Assembly: GCA_029880105.1 (NCBI GenBank)
Contig: JAOUPA010000110.1
Coordinates: 1 to 6,200 of the forward strand
Direction: 5' to 3'
Origin: Gammaproteobacteria bacterium
Lineage (GTDB): Bacteria > Pseudomonadota > Gammaproteobacteria > SZUA-229
DNA length: 6,200 nucleotides
Positions 1-5,246 of this stretch are shown in pieces. The number at the start of each line of letters is the position of its first letter. Position 1 is the stretch's first letter. The position numbers and the translations under genes were made by a program. Under the pieces are notes generated by a model. That model did no database searches, was not told the origin of the DNA, and was given only the letters and a program-made list of their open reading frames with translations.

Positions 1-1
1 C

Positions 2-373
2 GAAGCGGTCGGTGCCATCACCTTACTCATTGACCTTGGCGTACGCTGGATTTCAATTCCATTGATGATTACCATGATCGTTGCCGCCGTCACCGTGCAC
101 ATACAAAACGGCTGGCTGGCCATTGCCGAGGCCTCTGGCCCCTTTGCCAGTGAACGCACCATCGGCGCAATCGACCGCCTTGAGCGAGCCAAAGACATTC
201 TGAAAGAACACGGCAACTACAGCTGGCTGACCGAAAATGGCAGCTTTGTGATACTGAACAACGGCATTGAATTCGCCGCCACATACTTTATTATGCTGTT
301 AGTGCTTTTCTTCTACGGGCCGGGTAAAGCCAGCCTGGACTACTTCATCGAAAAACGTATTGGACGTTGCTAA
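2..373 (+). CDS. DoxX-family membrane protein, C-terminal part (BufD/GigD type)
   Basis: The reading frame is open from the left edge and ends at TAA 371-373, giving 123 visible residues; the start lies outside the window. Two hydrophobic regions are visible, one at the start (AITLLIDLGVRW, then IPLMITMIVAAVTVH) and one near the end (FAATYFIMLLVLFFYGPG), separated by a polar loop of about 60 residues. This is the layout of the second half of a four-helix DoxX/DoxD inner-membrane protein. The ending YGPG followed by a short basic tail is typical of the family. In bufferin/gig clusters a DoxX protein is encoded with DUF692 and DUF2063 proteins, as here. Its biochemical role is not established; a membrane redox function is often proposed for DoxX proteins. 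The stop codon overlaps the next start by one base (TAATG), so translation is probably coupled. The family call is good; the BufD assignment rests on the neighbours. Confidence 0.8.
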   Translation, partial: EAVGAITLLIDLGVRWISIPLMITMIVAAVTVHIQNGWLAIAEASGPFASERTIGAIDRLERAKDILKEHGNYSWLTENGSFVILNNGIEFAATYFIMLLVLFFYGPGKASLDYFIEKRIGRC

Positions 374-1236
374 TGAGCACAGACAAAAACAACTACCGCG
401 TGAACGGTGCCGGCCTCGGCCTGCGCCGTGAAGTCATCGACGAGATGGCCTGCATCACCAAAGAGCAGGTCGACTTTATGGAAGTCGCACCGGAAAACTG
501 GATTGGTGTCGGTGGTGCTTTTGGCAAAAAATTTCGCGCCTTCACCGAACGCTTTGATTTTGTCCTGCACGGTTTATCCCTCTCTATTGGCGGTCCATCA
601 CTGCTGGATGAAGAACTGGTCAAGTCCATCGGCCAGCTGATGCACGAGCACGGTATAAAACTCTATTCAGAACATTTGACCTATTGTTCGGACGACGGCC
701 ATCTCTACGACCTGTTACCGATTCCGTTTACCGAGGAAGCGGTGAACCATGTCGCCGGACGCATCAGGCGCGTGCAGGATATTCTCGGCCAGCAGATCGC
801 AATGGAGAATGCCTCCTACTACACACCCGCACCCGGCGCTGAAATGTCAGAGCTTGAATTTATCAAAGCGGTATTAGACGAGGCCGACTGTGCATTACTG
901 CTCGACGTCAATAATATCTATGTGAATTCGGTCAACCATGGTTACGACCCGGTTAAATTTATGCAGGCCCTGCCGGCTGAGCGCATTGCCTATGGCCACA
1001 TCGCCGGGCACTACAACGAGGCCGAAGACTTAATCATCGATACCCACGGCGCCGATGTCATCGACAATGTCTGGCAGTTGCTCGACAAAACTTTTGAGCA
1101 TTTTGGTGCTTTCCCTATGCTACTGGAACGTGACTTTAATATTCCACCAATTCCTGAATTACTCACCGAAGTTGATCGCATCAAACAGGCACAACAGAAA
1201 TATTCGGTTGATAAAAAAGAGATAGCGCATGGCTAA
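373..1236 (+). CDS. bufB: DUF692 family MNIO enzyme (BufB/MbnB-like)
   Basis: This 287-residue protein belongs to the DUF692 family of multinuclear non-heme iron-dependent oxidative enzymes, TIM-barrel proteins that modify cysteine residues of ribosomally made peptides. MbnB makes oxazolone/thioamide in methanobactin and BufB makes thiooxazole in bufferins. Length is normal for the family. Conserved candidate metal ligands occur in order: His66 in VLHGLSLS, Glu100-His101 in SEHL, Glu145-Asn146 in MEN, Asp178 in LDVNN, His209 and His213 in GHIAGH, Asp223 and His225 in DTHG, and Glu252 in LLERD. No expected ligand motif is missing, so the enzyme looks active. I chose ATG 373 over TTG 367 because it overlaps the DoxX stop and starts a normal N-terminus leading into NGAGLGLR. 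There is no signal peptide, so it acts in the cytoplasm. It overlaps its partner gene by 8 bp. The family is certain; the substrate is not visible, so the bufferin assignment rests on the neighbouring DUF2063 and DoxX genes. Confidence 0.9.
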   Translation: MSTDKNNYRVNGAGLGLRREVIDEMACITKEQVDFMEVAPENWIGVGGAFGKKFRAFTERFDFVLHGLSLSIGGPSLLDEELVKSIGQLMHEHGIKLYSEHLTYCSDDGHLYDLLPIPFTEEAVNHVAGRIRRVQDILGQQIAMENASYYTPAPGAEMSELEFIKAVLDEADCALLLDVNNIYVNSVNHGYDPVKFMQALPAERIAYGHIAGHYNEAEDLIIDTHGADVIDNVWQLLDKTFEHFGAFPMLLERDFNIPPIPELLTEVDRIKQAQQKYSVDKKEIAHG

Positions 1237-1993
1237 GGCAGATTTTAAGCAAATCCAGTATGCCTTTACCGCACACCTGCGTGACCCGGCAAACAACCCC
1301 GCACCCGAAGGTATCGAAGACCGGCGCATCGGCATTTATCGTGAACTGCTTTATAACAATATTGAAGGTTTCCTGTCGCGCGGCTTTCCGGTAATTCGCA
1401 GCATTTATAATGACGATAACTGGCACTGCATGGTACGCGATTTTTTCTCGCGACACAAAAGCCAGAGCCCGTACTTCCTGGAAATCTCGCAGGAGTTTCT
1501 GTCTTACCTGCAAAACGAGCGCGTGGCCCAACCCGAAGACCCGGCCGGCCTGCTAGAACTGGCACACTACGAGTGGGTCGAGCTGGCACTGAATGTTGCT
1601 GATGAGCAGATCACGCTCGATGGCATCAATGCCAACGGTGATTTATTGCAGGGACACCCGGTATTATCGCCTCTTGCCTGGTCACTGGCCTACCAGTTTC
1701 CGGTACACAAAATGGCGCCAGATTATTTGCCAGAGAAGCAACCGGAACAACCGACCTACCTCGTCGTCTATCGCAATCGCAACGACAAGGTGAAGTTTAT
1801 GGAAATAAATCCGGTGACAGCACGTCTAATTCACTTACTTGAAGAAAACAATAACTTATCTGGACAACAGGCATTGCAGCAGATTGCGCAGGAAATGAAT
1901 CACCCAAAACCAGAGGTCGTCATTAATGGTGGCCTGTCGGCTTTACAGGAACTGCAAAGTTACGGCATTATTCTGGGCACGGCATACCAATGA
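1229..1993 (+). CDS. bufC: DUF2063 family partner of the MNIO enzyme (BufC-like)
   Basis: This 254-residue cytoplasmic protein matches the DUF2063 (NGO1945-like) family. An N-terminal helical DUF2063 domain spans about residues 5-92 (QYAFTAHLRDP, then GIYRELLYNNIEGFL, FPVIRSI and the aromatic YFLEISQEFLSYL segment). A middle region of about residues 95-160 carries ELAHYEWVELAL. A C-terminal domain of about 170-250 (YLVVYRN, MEINPVTARLIHLLEE) follows. In bufferin and related clusters the DUF2063 or MbnC-type protein binds the MNIO enzyme and helps to recruit the precursor peptide. ATG 1229 overlaps the preceding gene by 8 bp and has an AAGAGA ribosome site at about 1217-1222. The stop overlaps the next start in ATGA. 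The tight coupling to the DUF692 gene supports a stoichiometric complex. I am confident of the family and fairly confident of the BufC-type role. Confidence 0.87.
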   Translation: MAKADFKQIQYAFTAHLRDPANNPAPEGIEDRRIGIYRELLYNNIEGFLSRGFPVIRSIYNDDNWHCMVRDFFSRHKSQSPYFLEISQEFLSYLQNERVAQPEDPAGLLELAHYEWVELALNVADEQITLDGINANGDLLQGHPVLSPLAWSLAYQFPVHKMAPDYLPEKQPEQPTYLVVYRNRNDKVKFMEINPVTARLIHLLEENNNLSGQQALQQIAQEMNHPKPEVVINGGLSALQELQSYGIILGTAYQ

Positions 1994-2556
1994 AAAAATC
2001 AACGCACATTTTTATTTTTATCGCCAGCCTGCTACCTGTCTCCATTCAGGCCGCCGAGGTTAGCGTGTATAAAAACGAGCAGTCGGGTTTACTGACGTGG
2101 ACATCGGAAGACAATGGCTTCAGTATCGAGCTGATCCAGTTACTACCTGATTTTGTCTACGCGGTTTACAGTAAACACGATTTTCCAAAACCTGAAATAG
2201 ATCGCATTAACACCTACTGTGTATTTGGCAGCATTATCAAAAATACCTCACCGCAACAGATCAGCTACAAAGTCAGCGACTGGACTTACGTTGATACAGC
2301 GGGAAATGAACACCCGGTAAAAACCAAAAGCCAGTGGCTGGAAGAATGGCGCAAGGCAGGTATAAAATTTTCCTGGACGCTATTACCTGATACAGGTACT
2401 TTCGAAGTCGGTGACTGGCAACAGGGTTTTACCACGATCAAACTGGCAAGGGACACCGAGTTTGATTTGAATTACACATGGACACTGGATGGCATAGCCC
2501 ACAAAGGCACGCTGAAAAATTTGCGTTGTGCACCCGAGCATATCAAGCAACCATAG
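1990..2556 (+). CDS. Secreted protein of unknown function, end of bufferin-type operon
   Basis: I do not recognise this 188-residue protein. It begins with a clear Sec signal peptide: MKKS, a hydrophobic core (IFIFIASLLPV), and a likely cleavage after Ala21 or Ala22 in SIQAAE. The mature part is rich in beta-type and aromatic sequence, with tryptophans at 37, 98, 116, 120, 129, 143 and 164, which suggests a small beta-sandwich periplasmic protein. It has exactly two cysteines, Cys77 (NTYC) and Cys180 (NLRC), which could form one disulfide. There is no lipobox, no CxxCH and no transmembrane helix after the signal. The ATG overlaps the DUF2063 stop by 4 bp (ATGA) with no good ribosome site, implying translational coupling. 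The thioredoxin gene starts 10 bp downstream. By position it is probably a periplasmic partner of the metallophore pathway, or a client of the thioredoxin, but no function can be assigned. Confidence 0.8.
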   Translation: MKKSTHIFIFIASLLPVSIQAAEVSVYKNEQSGLLTWTSEDNGFSIELIQLLPDFVYAVYSKHDFPKPEIDRINTYCVFGSIIKNTSPQQISYKVSDWTYVDTAGNEHPVKTKSQWLEEWRKAGIKFSWTLLPDTGTFEVGDWQQGFTTIKLARDTEFDLNYTWTLDGIAHKGTLKNLRCAPEHIKQP

Positions 2557-2566
2557 CGAGTACATT

Positions 2567-3103
2567 ATGAAAAAACTGTCTGCACTTATCCCTGCCCTGT
2601 TATTCATGACTGTTTTCACAGTTAACGCCGCGTGGGAACAGCCCACACTGGGTTACACGCTGAGCCCATTGTCGAAGCCCGTTGAGGCGCCCAATTTCAA
2701 ACTCGAAGACATGGACGAAAATGAATACGACTTTTCTGAATACCGCGGCAAAGTTGTATTGCTTAATTTCTGGGCGACATGGTGCCCGCCCTGCAAACGT
2801 GAAATGCCTTCGATGGAGCGTGTTTATCAGAAATACCAGGGTGACAACTTTACCGTAATCGGCGTTAACCAGATGGAAGACGGCGACCGTATCTTTTCCT
2901 TCACCGGCTCACTGGATACCCGACCCACATTCGACATTCTTCTGGACAGCGAGAGCAAAGTTTCACAAGCCTACGAGGTAAGAGGCTTGCCCACCACCTA
3001 CCTGATCGACAAACAGGGAAAGATTCGCTACCGAGCCATTGGTGGCCGCGAGTTCGACCATCAGGAAGTAGAAAAAATTATTCAATCCTTAATGAATGAG
3101 TAA
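2567..3103 (+). CDS. Periplasmic TlpA/ResA-like thiol-disulfide oxidoreductase
   Basis: This 178-residue protein has a Sec signal peptide (residues 1 to about 21, cleavage at VNA-AW) and a thioredoxin fold of the TlpA/ResA (AhpC/TSA-redoxin) type. The redox motif WCPPC is at residues 72-76, preceded by VVLLNFWAT. The conserved cis-proline is Pro142 in GLPTTYLID, and a GKI strand with a charged C-terminal helix follows. Such proteins reduce disulfides in periplasmic partners, classically apocytochromes c or copper-binding chaperones. I chose ATG 2567 over an in-frame GTG at 2528 because the ATG opens directly on the MKK signal peptide, while the longer form would add 13 hydrophilic residues inside the upstream gene. 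The gene sits 10 bp after the secreted protein gene, with GAG at 2558-2560 as a weak ribosome site, and closes the operon. The family is certain. The partner is unknown; candidates are the two-cysteine protein upstream or a cysteine-rich bufferin. Confidence 0.9.
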   Translation: MKKLSALIPALLFMTVFTVNAAWEQPTLGYTLSPLSKPVEAPNFKLEDMDENEYDFSEYRGKVVLLNFWATWCPPCKREMPSMERVYQKYQGDNFTVIGVNQMEDGDRIFSFTGSLDTRPTFDILLDSESKVSQAYEVRGLPTTYLIDKQGKIRYRAIGGREFDHQEVEKIIQSLMNE

Positions 3104-3270
3104 CAACTGTTCACCATAGCGGTTACCTGAAAAAAGGCAGCTGCCCGCTATCAATTTATTAGACAAGCTCTAACAAATCACTACTGCTTTTCCTGGCAGT
3201 GAAATATAAGCACTCGAACACATTTTTCGATTCTGCTTTTATAAATCAATCGCCTACTACCCATTAAATA

Positions 3271-3290
3271 AAATTAACGAAAATTGACGA
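3271..3290. repeat. Tandem 10-bp direct repeat over candidate -35 box
   Basis: AAATTAACGA (3271-3280) is followed immediately by AAATTGACGA (3281-3290), with one mismatch. The ten-base spacing is about one helix turn and the second copy contains the candidate -35 hexamer. It may be a regulator-binding site or a chance feature of AT-rich DNA. Confidence 0.4.
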
Positions 3291-3311
3291 ACAAGTTTCT
3301 GGCTATATTGT
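3284..3311 (+). promoter_or_regulatory. Candidate sigma-70 promoter for the cytochrome gene
   Basis: TTGACG (3284-3289, five of six matches to the -35 consensus) and TATTGT (3306-3311, four of six to the -10) are 16 bp apart in the AT-rich spacer. They would give a leader of about 70 nt before ATG 3392. It is the best-looking pair I found by eye; other -10 choices (TATATT at 3304-3309) overlap it. Confidence 0.35.
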
Positions 3312-3381
3312 TCAGGGAAGAATAATAATGTATCGCGTTGCAAAATAAATATTAACTGATACCAAAGATACGTTTACGGTT

Positions 3382-3387
3382 GGAGGG
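3382..3387 (+). promoter_or_regulatory. Strong ribosome binding site deciding the cytochrome start
   Basis: GGAGGG ends 4 bp before ATG 3392. An in-frame TTG at 3380 overlaps this site and would itself have none, so the ATG is the real start and the signal peptide begins MRRK. Confidence 0.75.
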
Positions 3388-3391
3388 AAAA

Positions 3392-4282
3392 ATGAGAAGA
3401 AAACTTGTATTACTTTTTTTTAGCCTGGTAACCGCCGTGGCACTACCCACAGGGGTAATGGCACAGAGCAAGGCGCTTGCCGATGTTAATGAATCCTGTG
3501 GTTACGACGTAATAACCGACTGCACAGGCTGCCACTACGGTGATATTTCACCAACATGGGAGCAAACAACCTACCTGACAGATGGCGCCTGCGCATTCTG
3601 TTCCGAAGTCACCAGTTGCTCATCAGCACCACCTACCGAGGCAGACCTGCTTGCCGATGCACGCAGTACGACTAACGCCTATTTTGAAACGCTGTTCCGT
3701 AATTTCATGAAGTCCATGAAAGAAACAGGGATGATGAACCCTGATGGCAGCATAAACAATCCGAATATATTCGCAGAAGTATTTCCTCGCTGTCCTGAGC
3801 TTGGGCCAATCATAGCCTCAGATTTTTCCCGTTCAACGGGCTACCTGGTGAGACGTGTCACCGAGCGTACCCGAAACTCACGAAACACCCCGGATGACTG
3901 GGAACTTGAGCAGCTCAATAAATTTGAGGAGATGGCGGCTAATGGTGATGCACGAACCCAGTTCAATATTACCAAACCAGACGGCAGTATATTACCGACC
4001 AAGGAATTCGAGTCTTTTGCCATGGTGACTGAAGGCAAGGGTAAAGACACCCAGAATTACTTCCGCTATATGCGTTCTATCACCATGCCTGGCATGCCCA
4101 ATGAACCACCATTTCTTCCCTGCCTGAAGTGCCATGGCACATTAGACCAGCTTGGCCCCGGTGTTGCAGATGCAGTACAGGCTGCCTACCCGCATGACTT
4201 ATCTATGGGATATAAGAAAGGTGATATCCGAGGTGCATGGACAATTAAGATACCTATCGAGTTCAAGTTGCGCGGCCATTGA
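3392..4282 (+). CDS. Secreted Tll0287-like (DUF3365) c-type heme protein with extra N-terminal CxxCH
   Basis: This 296-residue exported protein has a signal peptide (residues 1 to about 24, cleavage at VMA-Q). The DUF3365/Tll0287-like heme domain covers roughly residues 85-296. It includes the helix ARSTTNAYFETLF, the conserved core RCPELGPIIASDFSRSTGYLVRR (wording broken here: RCPELGPII, then ASDFSRSTGY), a MRSITMP strand, the heme c site CLKCH at 244-248, and a closing DIRGAW segment. Tll0287-type domains bind heme in a PAS-like fold and are thought to act as redox or heme sensors or electron carriers. Before this domain, residues 36-76 form an unusual cysteine-rich segment with CTGCH at 44-48 plus Cys36, Cys67, Cys70 and Cys76, so a second covalent heme is possible. 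GGAGGG at 3382-3387 fixes ATG 3392 as the start rather than TTG 3380. The gene stands alone, with spacers on both sides and a strong terminator after it. The domain call is good; the function is unknown. Confidence 0.82.
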   Translation: MRRKLVLLFFSLVTAVALPTGVMAQSKALADVNESCGYDVITDCTGCHYGDISPTWEQTTYLTDGACAFCSEVTSCSSAPPTEADLLADARSTTNAYFETLFRNFMKSMKETGMMNPDGSINNPNIFAEVFPRCPELGPIIASDFSRSTGYLVRRVTERTRNSRNTPDDWELEQLNKFEEMAANGDARTQFNITKPDGSILPTKEFESFAMVTEGKGKDTQNYFRYMRSITMPGMPNEPPFLPCLKCHGTLDQLGPGVADAVQAAYPHDLSMGYKKGDIRGAWTIKIPIEFKLRGH

Positions 4283-4337
4283 TACTCATCTCGAGGTTAA
4301 ATCTTAATATGGGTTTCCCATAGTTTTGGGGTCACAT

Positions 4338-4363
4338 AAAAAGGGGGCTTAGGCCCCCTTTTT
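4338..4363. terminator. Bidirectional intrinsic terminator between convergent genes
   Basis: A perfect 11-bp stem (4338-4348 with 4353-4363) closes a four-base TTAG loop. The stem core is GGGGGC/GCCCCC, flanked by AAAAA on the left and TTTTT on the right, and further T-runs follow to about 4376. Read on the plus strand it ends the cytochrome transcript 55 bp after its stop. Read on the minus strand the A-tract becomes a T-run, so it can also stop the EncFtn operon arriving from the right. Confidence 0.9.
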
Positions 4364-4453
4364 ATTGTCTTTTTTCTTAACGATTAGAGATAAATATTTA
4401 CTTATTGAACTAGTAACGTAGGATACGAATTGTATCTTTATTGTTTTACAACA

Positions 4454-4741
4454 CTATGAATGCGCTATCGGTTTCTCGGTAAACAGGTAATCCTTTAGCT
4501 CCTTGTCGAACGACGGGTCTTTTCGGCGGATCCATTCCAGCACCATTGCCGCGTGCTCTTTTTCTTCATCGCGATTATGTGCAAGGATGGCTTTTAACTC
4601 TTTATCCTTGCAGGCATCGACGCGCTGGTTGTACCAGTCAACCGCTTCCAGTTCTTCCATTAACGAGGTGATCGCCCTGTGCATGTCTCTGGTTTCATCG
4701 GTGAGTTCATCAATGGGTTCGTGATAACCTTCATTTGCCAT
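4454..4741 (-). CDS. EncFtn-like ferritin (encapsulated ferritin family), short form without targeting tail
   Basis: This 95-residue protein closely resembles the catalytic part of encapsulated ferritin, a two-helix ferroxidase that forms an annular decamer and oxidises Fe(II) inside an encapsulin shell. The signature stretch runs MEELEAVDWY, then ILAHNRDEEKEHAAM and LEWIRR, and then YLFTE. By comparison with the Rhodospirillum rubrum protein as I remember it, ferroxidase residues Glu30, Glu60 and His63 are present, as are entry-site residues Glu29, Glu32 and Trp36. The protein stops soon after FTEKPI, whereas shell-loaded members continue with a linker and a short encapsulin-binding motif. 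None is seen here, nor in the other frames downstream on this strand. GAGGAA (4748-4753) is a good ribosome site 6 bp before the ATG. It is the last gene of the minus-strand operon after the TetR regulator and a 145-residue protein. The family call is strong; whether it is encapsulated is doubtful. Confidence 0.88.
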   Translation of the reverse strand: MANEGYHEPIDELTDETRDMHRAITSLMEELEAVDWYNQRVDACKDKELKAILAHNRDEEKEHAAMVLEWIRRKDPSFDKELKDYLFTEKPIAHS

Positions 4742-4747
4742 TTTCTG

Positions 4748-4753
4748 TTCCTC
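4748..4753 (-). promoter_or_regulatory. Ribosome binding site of the EncFtn-like gene
   Basis: GAGGAA on the minus strand lies 6 bp ahead of ATG 4741. It is much stronger than the site before the upstream 145-residue gene, which suggests that the ferritin is the best translated product of this operon. Confidence 0.65.
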
Positions 4754-4756
4754 GCG

Positions 4757-4797
4757 TTTGATTAAGTACGGCGACTTACCCTGGCGCTTTAATCAAA
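4757..4797. repeat. Perfect 9-bp inverted repeat upstream of the EncFtn-like gene
   Basis: TTTGATTAA (4757-4765) and TTAATCAAA (4789-4797) are exact reverse complements separated by 23 bp. The right arm contains the stop and last codons of the 145-residue gene, and the left arm lies 3 bp from the ferritin ribosome site. It could form an intercistronic RNA hairpin or be a pair of operator half-sites. No T-run follows, so it does not look like an intrinsic terminator. Confidence 0.5.
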
Positions 4798-5226
4798 AAT
4801 TTTGTTCCACCAGTGCTGCCTGTTCTTCGGTGGTTTGAGTGCCCTTTCTAATTCTACGGGTTGTATCTTCGATAATATCCATCCCGGTAATGGCGGATTT
4901 TCACTAAAGCCACAGGACACACCCAGGTTGTGCGGATCGAAAATCTTGATGAACGCCGGCTTCTCCTTGCTATCGGTATAGACGATACCGCAGTAATCGT
5001 GTTCATGATCCTTATGTAACAGGGCATCGATCTCGTCGATGAATTTGAGCAGGTGTTCTTTACTGGCCGTCGTTTCGGGTGGCGCTTCACCAACGGCGTA
5101 AATAAACCAGTTATCGGCCTGATGTTTCAGCGTCTCCCAGAATTCATCGAGATGGTGCCAACGTAACAGCGAGGTGAAATTACCGCGGTAGGCGTCAACA
5201 TAGTTTTGTTCAACGGATGTAGTCAT
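4789..5226 (-). CDS. Hypothetical protein, 145 residues, cytoplasmic
   Basis: I do not recognise the family. The protein has no signal peptide and no membrane segment, so it is probably soluble and cytoplasmic. The N-terminal half is aromatic and helical (LLRWHHLDEFWETLKH), the middle has a helix with a histidine-rich end (HKDHEH, residues 71-76) followed closely by Cys79. Then comes YCGIVYTDS and a strand-rich part with FIKIFDPHNLGVSCG (Cys105), and the end is basic and aromatic (QHWWNKIF). The histidine and cysteine clusters could bind a metal, but this is only a guess. The start ATG 5226 has a poor ribosome site. The gene begins 20 bp after the TetR gene and ends 47 bp before the EncFtn-like gene, all on one strand, so it is likely co-transcribed with both. 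The codon pattern and a full-length open frame support a real gene. Confidence 0.72.
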   Translation of the reverse strand: MTTSVEQNYVDAYRGNFTSLLRWHHLDEFWETLKHQADNWFIYAVGEAPPETTASKEHLLKFIDEIDALLHKDHEHDYCGIVYTDSKEKPAFIKIFDPHNLGVSCGFSENPPLPGWILSKIQPVELERALKPPKNRQHWWNKIFD

Positions 5227-5246
5227 TATTAAAATCTGCTGTCTGT

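Larger units (their letters stand above)
3104..3391. other. AT-rich intergenic spacer between operon end and cytochrome gene
   Basis: This 288-bp stretch holds no coding sequence I can support. Near its left end TAGCGG (3117-3122) pairs with CCGCTA (3145-3150) around a region containing the self-complementary GGCAGCTGCC (3136-3145). This could be a weak stop for the operon, but no T-run follows. ACTGC (3183-3187) and GCAGT (3196-3200) form another small hairpin. The right half is strongly AT-rich and carries a candidate promoter and a tandem 10-bp repeat, listed separately. Confidence 0.6.

Noticed and set aside
1181..1589. Minus-strand open frames opposite the DUF692/DUF2063 genes
   Set aside because: They lie opposite clearly coding sequence, have no ribosome site, and their translations are arginine- and cysteine-rich shadows without family resemblance.
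1990..2556. The secreted protein as the bufferin precursor itself
   Set aside because: It is 188 residues with only two distant cysteines, no repeated cysteine motif and a folded, tryptophan-rich look; known BufA precursors are shorter and have several clustered cysteines. The precursor is more likely left of position 1.
2528..2566. GTG 2528 as start of the thioredoxin
   Set aside because: It would put 13 polar residues before a clear MKK signal peptide and overlap the upstream gene by 29 bp; ATG 2567 fits far better.
3117..3150. Terminator after the thioredoxin gene (TAGCGG/CCGCTA and GGCAGCTGCC)
   Set aside because: The 6-bp stem has a 22-base loop and no T-run follows; kept only as a remark on the spacer.
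4422..4436. GATAC-GAATT-GTATC small palindrome downstream of the EncFtn gene
   Set aside because: Only 5-bp AT-rich arms with no T-run; likely chance, and the strong terminator at 4338-4363 already explains the ending.
4364..4453. A frameshifted encapsulin-targeting tail after the EncFtn stop
   Set aside because: Reading the minus strand past the stop gives no shell-binding type motif in the frames I checked, and the DNA is AT-rich and non-coding in appearance.
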